DNA from: Baffinella frigidus | Taxonomy: Eukaryota; Cryptophyceae; Cryptomonadales; Baffinellaceae | DNA length: 10,559 bases | Assembly (NCBI GenBank): GCA_026770585.1 | Contig: MU646494.1 | Location: forward strand, 285,560 to 296,118 | Direction of reading: 5' to 3' | In this document: piece by piece, positions 8,701 to 10,559 of the stretch | Position numbering within the stretch: position 1 is the stretch's first letter | Layout: every line of letters starts with the position of its first letter | Position numbers and translations under genes: made by a program | The notes under the pieces: generated by a model | What the model was told of the DNA's origin: nothing | The model's database searches: none | What the model saw: only the letters and a program-made list of their open reading frames with translations

Positions 8701-10317
8701 CACATGTGACCTGGGGCGAGCAGGCGGACGCTACGATGAAGATCAAGGAGGGGCTCCCCACGGCATCTGATGAGGCCACACACAGAGGGCTACGGAGGGA
8801 ATTTCGGGCGCTGAGAGCCCGAGTTTCCGTTACCTCATCCTTAGGAACCACCCTATGTCCCTACGGGTTGTCTACCGTAGGGTTCTTGAGCAGATTCTCA
8901 CATGTGACCTGGGGCGAGCAGGCGGACGCTACGATGAAGATCAAGGAGGGGCTCCTCAAGGCGGGCTACACCACCCCCCTCGTCGCGGACATCCACTTCG
9001 CCCCGAAAATCGCCATGCAGGTCCACTCCACACAGCGGACTTCGAAGGGCTTTCGAGTAACCCTTAAGCGATAAGACGTACACAAATGCTTTACTAATTT
9101 AGTACATAAATGCTTTACTGCAACTAGTATGATCCAATTGTGCAGTAATTGTTGTTGGCGGAAAGACATTAATCAATAAGAGCTGCACATCCACCTAAGG
9201 TCGATGTGCAGGGGTGTGGTGTAAAGCCCTTTTCTCTTGGTGTGGTGTAACGCCCTTTTTTCGGGCTACCCCCCCCCCCTCGTCGCGGACATCCACTTCG
9301 CCCCGAAAATCGCCATGCAGGTCCCTGCGTGTCAACTTATACTTGTTAACTTAGAAAATCACCATTCAGGTCCGAGCTCTGCCTCACTCTAGTTGGGCTC
9401 GCCAATCTCTTCGCGAACCTGAATAGATTCAAATTTCGGGAACTGTCCGTCTAAACGATTCTTGGTACAAATACAGATACTTTAAAGCTCTAAAAGTACG
9501 AAATTTTTCAAGTCCTCAAAGTTATTGGTACAAATCTTCGTTTAGAAGGACATTCCCGAAATTAAATTTATTCAGGTCCGGGATGAAATCTGGTGAGCCA
9601 GGGCTCGTTTCCCTTCCAAAGTTGACGGGTTTGCACCGCACACCCGACATGTCAACTTGCGAGCCTCCCGCACCGAATGCATTCACCCCGAATACCTCCG
9701 AGATCATCCTTATCCTTGCCCGAATCGGGCCCTTCCTGCCACGCCAGATTCCTCATGGGGGTTCGGCTCTTTCCGAGCGCACTTTCGCGCGCCAAACTAT
9801 CCCAAAAGTAAACAATTCCCCCGTATTCCTTCCGGGGAATTGACTTTTGGCGACATTTTTCAAGAATCTGGCGTGGGGTGACTCCGTCCTCACATCTTGG
9901 CGAATCCGGGCGTGTCAATTTCTCTCTGTGAATTTAACTACGGGGGAGGGGTAGTTGTCTTATCCAGGCAACCGGATAGTATATCCTGCGGTTACCGGCA
10001 GGATCACGGCAGGGTCAAAGTTAATTATTTGTCGGCATTTCCAGCAACTTTTGCCGATTTCAAAGGCAAACAATAGAAAGACGCAGGGCGTAAAATGACA
10101 TTTAACTCTCCCGCGTAGAAGGTTAGCAGGAACCACGCAACTTAGCGCGCGGCGTCAACTTATCAGGACCCACGCAACTTGGCACGCGGCGTCAATTTAT
10201 CAGGAGCCACGCAACTTAGCGCGCGGCGTCAACTTTTCAGGTGTGCGAGGCGTTTGACAAGATCCGCATCAACCCCGGAAACTTCGCGGACGGCCGCAAG
10301 ACCTTCAAGGAGATCAC
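2701..10317 (+). CDS. ispG: 4-hydroxy-3-methylbut-2-enyl diphosphate synthase (HDS/IspG), plastid-type, split gene, 3' end outside window
   Basis: IspG/HDS converts methylerythritol cyclodiphosphate to HMBPP, the penultimate MEP-pathway step, using a [4Fe-4S] cluster; in algae and plants it works in the plastid stroma. Six exons (2701-2787, 4600-4719, 6733-6816, 7542-7619, 8922-9020, 10241-10317) join into one open frame of about 181 residues. Family landmarks in order are YCESVYKTERRKTRT (about 55-69), GSEHP (78-82), QTMTT (86-90), VRLTVQG (114-120), PLVADIHFAPK (142-152) and RINPGNFADGRK (165-176). These belong to the N-terminal TIM barrel. The Fe-S cysteines and the plant-type insert domain are downstream and unseen. 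The ATG at 2701 sits in a good context (cagaccATGG) and starts a transit-like leader. All five complete introns are GT-AG and phase 0; the sixth donor is phase 2. Introns are far longer than exons and full of junction copies. Identification is firm; exact exon ends are inferred from protein continuity, without transcripts. Confidence 0.93.
2833..2904. repeat. TTTGTG..CGTGATGAG repeats with an 18-bp palindrome
   Basis: TTTGTGCACGTGATGAG (2833) and TTTGTGAACGTGATGAG (2867, 2888). CGTGATGAGCTCATCACG at 2841-2858 is a perfect 18-bp palindrome. It lies just inside intron 1; function unknown. Confidence 0.85.
3036..3062 (+). repeat. copy of exon 1 end plus donor
   Basis: Contains CATGAACTCCGTACGTCCCC followed by TAG, identical to the true junction at 2778-2800. 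It lies in the loop between inverted arms of the surrounding foldback. Confidence 0.85.
3121..3174 (+). repeat. 40-bp AAGTTGAC element, + orientation, diverged
   Basis: AAGTTGCCGGGTTTGTACCG, then ATGTCAACCT and the tail AGCAATAGTCCGCC. It forms the right arm of a foldback whose left arm starts near 2932. Confidence 0.75.
3197..3400 (+). repeat. further diverged copies of the exon 1/donor junction
   Basis: Copies at 3197-3225 (CAGCATGAACTCCGTACGTC), 3243-3270 (CTCTGTACGTCCCCTAGCG, sharing the following GCTGCATCC with 2800 onward) and 3371-3400 (ATGAGCTCCGTGCGTCCCCT). Another relative is at 3508-3540 (ATGGTGAGTTCCGCGGTACG). Substitutions increase away from the exon, which argues against simple assembly collapse. 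Confidence 0.75.
3453..3507 (+). repeat. 40-bp AAGTTGAC element, + orientation
   Basis: Starts AAGTTGACGGATTTACACCG, ends ATGTCAACTT, then the tail ACGAATAGTCCGCC. It is preceded by GCCCGGGCTCTTTCCCGCTC. Confidence 0.88.
3538..3592 (-). repeat. 40-bp AAGTTGAC element, opposite orientation
   Basis: GCGGACTATTCTC leads to AAGTTGAC (3551), then GGTACAAATCCGTCAACTT ending at 3592. Downstream (3601-3666) is the shared GAGCCCGGGC...CACCAGATTGGTG...GACTGGGCTTCTC module also seen at 2962-3023 and 3297-3358. Confidence 0.88.
3739..3863. mobile_element. CCACGCCAGA foldback (MITE-like), copy 1
   Basis: ACCACGCCAGATT and AATCTGGCGTGGT are perfect 13-bp terminal inverted repeats. The interior holds GGGGTTGCCAAAAGTCAATT and CAAAAGTCAAC. 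No coding capacity, so at most a non-autonomous element. Confidence 0.8.
3889..4066. mobile_element. foldback with TATCTCCGT ends
   Basis: TATCTCCGTATATTT (3889-3903) pairs with AAATAGACGGAGATA (4052-4066), 14 of 15. Inside are the hairpins GTACCCAGATTGGGTAC and CGAAAATTGATTTTCG. Confidence 0.6.
4130..4284. mobile_element. foldback with CCACACGGTGGACTACG ends
   Basis: CCACACGGTGGACTACG (4138) against CGTAGCCCACCGAGTGG (4260-4276), 15 of 17, with weaker pairing beyond. The interior holds TGTCAACTTACC and AACTTGACGGATTTTC, related to the 40-bp element. Confidence 0.6.
4318..4400. repeat. degenerate telomere-like array in intron 1
   Basis: Repeats of CCCTAAACCCTAATC with variants (CCCCAAACCCTAGTC), the plant/algal telomere heptamer in CCCTAAA orientation; a C-rich, decaying tail continues to about 4440. 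Confidence 0.85.
4459..4490 (+). repeat. diverged copy of exon 2 acceptor and start
   Basis: CGGCAG then TCGCCAAAGGTCTCGTTTAC reads SPKVSFTRQIE against SPKVSFVRQTD of exon 2; both in-frame CAGs are preserved. By eye 26 of 37 positions match, so this is the weakest of the junction copies. Confidence 0.5.
4600..4719 (+). CDS. ispG: ispG exon 2: end of leader and start of mature HDS
   Basis: Encodes 40 residues from SPKVSF to ERRKTRT. The last part, KYCESVYKTERRKTRT, is the characteristic beginning of mature plant/algal HDS, so the transit cleavage probably lies within or before the first 20 residues of this exon. The chosen acceptor is the CAG at 4597-4599; a second in-frame CAG at 4624-4626 would shorten the product by 9 residues. 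An in-frame stop at 4576 limits how far upstream the exon can reach. The donor is GTACGA at 4720. The 3' part is copied three times in intron 2, and the acceptor side has a diverged copy at 4459-4490. Confidence 0.88.
4751..4802 (-). repeat. 40-bp element after exon 2
   Basis: CGGACTATTGTTAAGTTGAC then ACGCTGGGTT and GTCCACTT. Just upstream, 4721-4743 (ACGAAACCCAGCGTGTCAAC) is its inverted partner, so the exon 2 donor sits on one arm of a palindrome. Confidence 0.88.
4814..4861 (+). repeat. second copy of exon 2 3' end plus donor
   Basis: Repeats the segment coding KYCESVYKTERRKTRT and the following GTA. Two AAG codons have become ACG, so it would read KYCESVYTTERRTTRT. It follows a 40-bp AAGTTGAC element directly. 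Confidence 0.9.
4872..4923 (-). repeat. 40-bp element between exon 2 copies
   Basis: GTGGACTATTGTTAAGTTGA then CACGCTGGGTTCCCCGTA and ATCCACTT; same orientation and position relative to the exon copy as the element at 4751. Confidence 0.88.
4935..5009 (+). repeat. third copy of exon 2 3' end, donor changed to GC
   Basis: Starts at ATGGCAGGCAAG (original ATGGCACACAAG at 4645) and runs through ACCCGCACG. The next bases are GCACCA instead of GTACGA. Read through in frame, it stops after three more codons (GCACCACTTTAG). It preserves KTLNKYCESVYKTERRKTRT exactly. Confidence 0.9.
5075..5150. mobile_element. CCACGCCAG foldback, short copy 2
   Basis: CCACGCCAG opposite TCTGGCGTGG at 5141-5150, 76 bp in all, with the inner palindrome CGACAGATCTGTCG. 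Confidence 0.65.
5163..5218 (-). repeat. 40-bp element (43-bp version)
   Basis: GCGGACTATTGTTAAGTTGA, ACGCTGGGTTTCCTACCGTA, GTCCACTC. It is followed by GGAGCGGGGACGAGCCCGGG. Confidence 0.85.
5271..5323 (-). repeat. 40-bp element
   Basis: CGACTATTCTCAAGTTGACA, GCCGTACAAATTGGTCCACTT, then GGAGCGAGGACCAGCCCGGG; tandem with the copy at 5163. Confidence 0.87.
5386..5405 (+). repeat. short degenerate fourth copy of exon 2 end
   Basis: AAGACCCAGCGCCGCAACGG then TAC resembles AAGACCGAGCGCCGCAAGAC and its donor. It follows two further 40-bp elements. Confidence 0.5.
5471..5575. mobile_element. foldback with TATCCCTTAAGTG ends
   Basis: TATCCCTTAAGTG (5471) and CACTTAAGGGATA (5563) are perfect 13-bp inverted ends of a 105-bp element. 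The interior holds GTCCTAGG repeats and CCCTACCGTAGGG, linking it to the CCTACGGTAGG type. Confidence 0.8.
5592..5744. mobile_element. foldback with long TTTCATTT...GGCAACGAAAA arms
   Basis: The left arm to 5642 (TTTCTTTCATTTTCTGGCAA then CGAAAA) is inverted from about 5694 (TTTTCGTTGCCAGGAAATGA then AAGAAAAA). Imperfect complementarity continues outwards (CCGTGCTTATCC / GGTTAAGCGCGG). The loop carries AAAGCATTTGTGTAGT, also found inverted at 8342 and 9079. Confidence 0.82.
5741..5768 (+). repeat. truncated copy of exon 3 start
   Basis: GACGTGCCGATCGGGTGCGA then GCATCCC matches GGGGACGTGCCGATTGGGAGCGAGCACCC of exon 3 (6742 onward). It abuts the purest telomere-like array. Confidence 0.7.
5768..5845. 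repeat. nearly pure CCCTAAA interstitial telomeric array
   Basis: About eleven consecutive CCCTAAA units with a single CCCTGAA variant, directly joined to a truncated exon 3 copy on its left. Confidence 0.95.
5916..6160. repeat. degenerate CCCGAAACC / CCCAAAACC array
   Basis: Runs of CCCGAAAC, CCCAAAAC and CCCTAACC derived from a telomere-like unit, interrupted four times by CAG|GTGCACTG exon 3 starts. Confidence 0.85.
5928..6213 (+). repeat. four truncated copies of exon 3 acceptor and start
   Basis: CAG|GTGCACTG occurs with exon-like starts at 5938, 6034, 6094 and 6161. The length copied differs: about 16, 25, 9 and 53 bases. The longest (6161-6213) reads VHCGDVPTGSSLPIALAC. Each copy is flanked by CCCGAAACCC-type repeats, so every one has its own candidate AG acceptor. 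Confidence 0.85.
6227..6356. mobile_element. CCACGCCAGA foldback, copy 3
   Basis: TACCACGCCAGAG and CTCTGGCGTGGTA form perfect 13-bp ends. The interior GGGGTTGCCAAAAGTCAATT is shared with copy 1; a CGCGCACATATGTGCGCG palindrome occupies the middle. Confidence 0.82.
6501..6580 (+). repeat. near-complete upstream copy of exon 3
   Basis: CTGCCGCAG acceptor, then exon-like sequence from 6510 reading VHCGDVPIESEHPIALQTMT before diverging at NAQDF. The conserved GSEHP is ESEHP here and the copy has no matching donor, so it is judged a decoy or relic, not the functional exon. Confidence 0.85.
6733..6816 (+). CDS. ispG: ispG exon 3: GSEHP / QTMTT segment of the TIM barrel
   Basis: Encodes 28 residues, VHCGDVPIGSEHP, then VALQTMTT and ALTTDVQ. 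This matches the first strand and loop of the IspG barrel, where GSEHP and QTMTT are family-conserved. It is preceded by a pyrimidine-rich acceptor (gtttgtctgccgcag, ending 6732) and followed by GTTCTC. This is the most complete of at least seven copies of its 5' end: shorter or diverged copies begin at about 5741, 5938, 6034, 6094, 6161 and 6510. Only this copy carries both an intact GSEHP and the complete QTMTT-to-DVQ end. Confidence 0.92.
6825..6930. repeat. CCCGAAACC array in intron 3
   Basis: Repeats of CCCGAAACC and CTCGAAACCGGA between exon 3 and the copy of its 3' end. Confidence 0.85.
6931..6950 (+). repeat. copy of exon 3 3' end plus donor
   Basis: CCCTCACCACCGACGTTCAG then GTTTCT repeats CCCTCACCACCGACGTCCAG then GTTCTC of exon 3 (6797 onward), after a CCCGAAACC array. 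Confidence 0.85.
7145..7193 (+). repeat. first upstream copy of exon 4 acceptor and start
   Basis: GTGTTTCGCAG then an exon-like segment 7155-7193 reading GSIDQVIRCADAG, followed at once by GTATAC, a plausible donor. It could act as a 39-bp in-frame microexon, but this would duplicate part of the barrel. Confidence 0.85.
7326..7391 (+). repeat. second upstream copy of exon 4, 12-bp internal deletion
   Basis: Reads GSIDQVMRCAQLVRLTVQG then RAR. Compared with exon 4 it lacks the four codons for DAGA and keeps frame. The preceding bases are GGCAAG, not CGCAG, so the acceptor is weakened, and its end has diverged from GQRE. Confidence 0.85.
7542..7619 (+). CDS. ispG: ispG exon 4: DQVMRCADAGA / VRLTVQG segment
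   Basis: Encodes 26 residues, GSIDQVMRCADAGAQLV then RLTVQGQRE, matching the helix and strand after QTMTT in IspG. The acceptor is ttttctcgcag (ending 7541) and the donor is GTGCCT at 7620. Two earlier copies of the 5' part lie at 7155-7193 and 7326-7391. Two later copies of the 3' end lie at 7801-7823 and 7951-7980. This copy is chosen because it is the only one with the full segment and both splice sites. Confidence 0.92.
7626..7940. repeat. CTCAACACT / CTCAACCCT minisatellite in intron 4
   Basis: CCCTCAACCCTAGCCCCTCA and CAACACTCAACACTCAAC variants, turning into CCTGAACCCT after 7850. It is interrupted by the exon 4-end copy at 7801. Confidence 0.88.
7801..7823 (+). repeat. copy of exon 4 3' end plus donor
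   Basis: CTCACCGTCCAGGGCCAGCG then CGAG is identical to the end of exon 4; the next bases are GTCTCA against GTGCCT. Confidence 0.9.
7951..7980 (+). repeat. second copy of exon 4 3' end plus donor
   Basis: GTGCGCCTCACCGTCCAGGG then CTAGCGTGAG and GTCTCC. CAG has become TAG, so this copy is not translatable in exon 4's frame. Confidence 0.88.
7996..8123. mobile_element. foldback with ACTTCCTAGCTC ends
   Basis: ACTTCCTAGCTC (7996-8007) and GAGCTAGGAAGT (8112-8123), perfect 12 bp. 128 bp, just downstream of the second exon 4-end copy. Confidence 0.65.
8135..8306. mobile_element. AT-rich foldback with AATTTCAT..GTAAACC ends and a 24-bp tandem repeat
   Basis: The left end AATTTCATACGTAAACCTTT pairs imperfectly with AAAGAGGTTTCCACATGAAATT ending at 8306. 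Inside, a 24-bp unit (AGTAAACAGTGTTCTGAGTA then GTAA) is repeated at 8211-8234 and 8235-8258. Confidence 0.65.
8374..8516. repeat. degenerate CCCTGAACC / CCCTAAACC array
   Basis: CCTGAACCCTAAACC variants ending immediately before the first 198-bp unit (exon 5 start copy). Confidence 0.88.
8523..8918 (+). repeat. two 198-bp tandem units carrying exon 5 acceptor and start
   Basis: Units 8523-8720 and 8721-8918 look identical by eye and lead into exon 5 at 8919. Each begins CAGGCGGACGCTACGATGAA, codes ADATMKIKEGL, then departs into sequence with a foldback (CCCTACGG near 8661 and 8859, CCGTAGGG near 8676 and 8874) and ends CTGGGGCGAG. Near-identity implies recent duplication. The unit is 66 codons and stop-free in exon 5's frame. 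Confidence 0.95.
8922..9020 (+). CDS. ispG: ispG exon 5: PLVADIHF segment
   Basis: Encodes 33 residues from ADATMKIKEGLLKAGY to PLVADIHFAPKIAMQ. PLVADIHF is one of the most recognisable IspG motifs. The acceptor is gggcgagcag ending at 8921 and the donor is GTCCAC at 9021. The exon start is the third member of an exact 198-bp periodicity (8526, 8724, 8922) and the first two copies stop after KIKEGL. Because 198 is 66 codons and the units are open in this frame, a continuous ORF runs 8538-9074 and unspliced units would add residues without a frameshift. The 3' end is copied again at 9280-9320. Confidence 0.92.
9182..9280. repeat. hairpin, short tandem repeat and C-tract in intron 5
   Basis: CTGCACATC opposite GATGTGCAG (9182-9211), then GGTGTGGTGTAA[A/C]GCCCTTTT twice (about 9215 and 9239), and a C-run before the exon 5-end copy. 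Function not evident. Confidence 0.65.
9266..9320 (+). repeat. copy of exon 5 3' end plus donor
   Basis: CTCGTCGCGGACATCCACTT through CGCCATGCAG, then GTCC, repeats 8979-9024 of exon 5 and its donor without a visible mismatch. A possible third, shorter copy (GAAAATCACCATTCAGGTCC) is at 9354-9373. Confidence 0.92.
9417..9577. mobile_element. foldback with ACCTGAAT ends
   Basis: ACCTGAATAGATTCAAATTT then CGGGAA is inverted as TTCCCGAAATTAAATTTATT then CAGGT. Pairing continues through GTCTAAACGA/TCGTTTAGA, with TTGGTACAAAT in direct orientation near both inner ends. 161 bp in intron 5. Confidence 0.75.
9619..9658 (+). repeat. 40-bp AAGTTGAC element in intron 5
   Basis: AAGTTGACGGGTTTGCACCG then CACACCCGACATGTCAACTT, exactly 40 bp with 8-bp perfect inverted ends. 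The usual ACGAATAGTCC tail is absent. Confidence 0.88.
9739..9876. mobile_element. CCACGCCAGA foldback, copy 4
   Basis: CCACGCCAGATTC and GAATCTGGCGTGG ends, 138 bp, with CAAAAGTAAACAATTCCCC opposite GGGGAATTGACTTTTGG inside. Located in intron 5. Confidence 0.8.
9938..10118. repeat. possible foldback with CTACGGGGGAG ends
   Basis: CTACGGGGGAGGG (9938) and CTCTCCCGCGTAG (10106) pair at 11 of 13. The interior has the hairpins TATCC..GGATA and ATCCTGC..GGCAGGAT (9979-10004). Weak support. Confidence 0.3.
10131..10241 (+). repeat. 3 x 37-bp tandem array at the exon 6 acceptor
   Basis: Units 10131-10167, 10168-10204 and 10205-10241 follow the pattern CCACGCAACTTAGCGCGCGG then CGTCAACTTATCAGG. 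Each ends in TCAG|G, so each offers a candidate 3' splice site; the last is the one used in the model. Confidence 0.93.
10241..10317 (+). CDS. ispG: ispG exon 6: RINPGN segment
   Basis: Encodes 25 residues, VCEAFDKIRINPGNF then ADGRKTFKEI, plus two bases (AC) of the next codon. This continues AMQ|VCEAFDKIRINPGN exactly as in the family (VA-E-FDKIRVNPGNFAD in plants). The acceptor is aacttttcag ending at 10240, the last of three 37-bp units. The donor is GTGACC at 10318 and is repeated with the exon end at about 10394 and 10498. The next exon is outside the window. Confidence 0.9.
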
Positions 10318-10559
10318 GTGACCCCCCGCCACAGACCCAAAAGTTGACGGATTTGTACCACGAAACCTGGTTGTCAACTTACGAATAGTCCGTGACGGTC
10401 GCAAGACCTTCAAGGAGATCACGTGAACCCCCGCCACAGACGCAAAGTTGACGGGTTTGTACCACGAAACCTGGGTGTCAACTTACGAATAGTCCGTGAT
10501 GGCCGCAAGATCTTCAAGGAGATCACGTGACCCCCCGCCACAGACCCAAAAGTTGACGG
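10289..10559 (+). repeat. ~105-bp tandem array of exon 6 end, donor and 40-bp element
   Basis: Units start at 10289, 10394 and 10498 (105 and 104 bp apart); the third runs off the window. Each holds GACGGCCGCAAGACCTTCAA then GGAGATCAC|GTGA, a CCCCCGCCACAGAC spacer, the AAGTTGAC...GTCAACTT core and ACGAATAGTCCGT. The copies differ by a few substitutions and one base of length. Confidence 0.95.

Noticed and set aside
9567-9582. Another copy of the exon 5 donor (TTCAGGTCC)
   Set aside because: It coincides with the end of the 9417-9577 foldback (inverted repeat of ACCTGAAT), which explains it better.
9960-10010. tRNA-like hairpins
   Set aside because: The two stems TATCC/GGATA and ATCCTGC/GGCAGGAT do not arrange into a cloverleaf and lack a T-loop GTTCRANNC and a CCA-side acceptor stem.
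2701-10317. ispG as a pseudogene
   Set aside because: Despite the many broken copies, one version of each of the six exons is intact, in frame and flanked by GT/AG, and conserved motifs are preserved.
3121-10559. CRISPR-like array of ~40-bp repeats
   Set aside because: Repeats are in both orientations, irregularly spaced, diverged and inside eukaryotic introns; spacers are exon copies and there are no cas genes.

Overview
The window is nuclear DNA of a photosynthetic eukaryote, most likely an alga. It carries the 5' part of one split gene on the + strand. The gene is recognisable from its protein as plant/algal ispG (gcpE, HDS; 4-hydroxy-3-methylbut-2-enyl diphosphate synthase of the plastid MEP isoprenoid pathway). 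Evidence for a eukaryote is GT-AG introns, a transit-peptide-like first exon, and interspersed plant-type telomere-like repeats (CCCTAAA). The alga group cannot be fixed: green algae, dinoflagellates and other secondary-plastid algae all remain possible.

Layout. 1-2700 has no recognisable gene. It holds foldback (MITE-like) elements (42-314, 353-548, 631-778), a GC-rich stretch with unconvincing ORFs (780-1890) and a ~115-bp direct repeat (1891-2003 / 2196-2311). From 2701 six short ispG exons follow: 2701-2787, 4600-4719, 6733-6816, 7542-7619, 8922-9020 and 10241-10317. They are separated by introns of 1812, 2013, 725, 1302 and 1220 bp. The first five exons join in phase 0 and the sixth ends in phase 2. 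The joined reading frame is open and gives about 181 residues, roughly the transit peptide plus the first part of the N-terminal TIM-barrel domain. The rest of the gene lies beyond 10559.

The striking feature is intron architecture. Almost every exon boundary is duplicated, often several times, inside the adjoining intron. Copies of exon 3' ends with their GT donor lie downstream of exons 1-6. Copies of the AG acceptor with exon 5' ends lie upstream of exons 3-5 and weakly of exon 2. The acceptor flank of exon 6 is a 3 x 37-bp array. Between the copies lie a 40-bp element family with AAGTTGAC/GTCAACTT ends, a foldback family with CCACGCCAGA ends, other foldbacks, and degenerate telomere-like arrays. 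The introns therefore seem to have grown by repeated tandem duplication across splice junctions, coupled with element insertion or telomere-like repeat growth. This is the candidate undescribed system here. It is an inference from sequence pattern, and assembly error has to be excluded.
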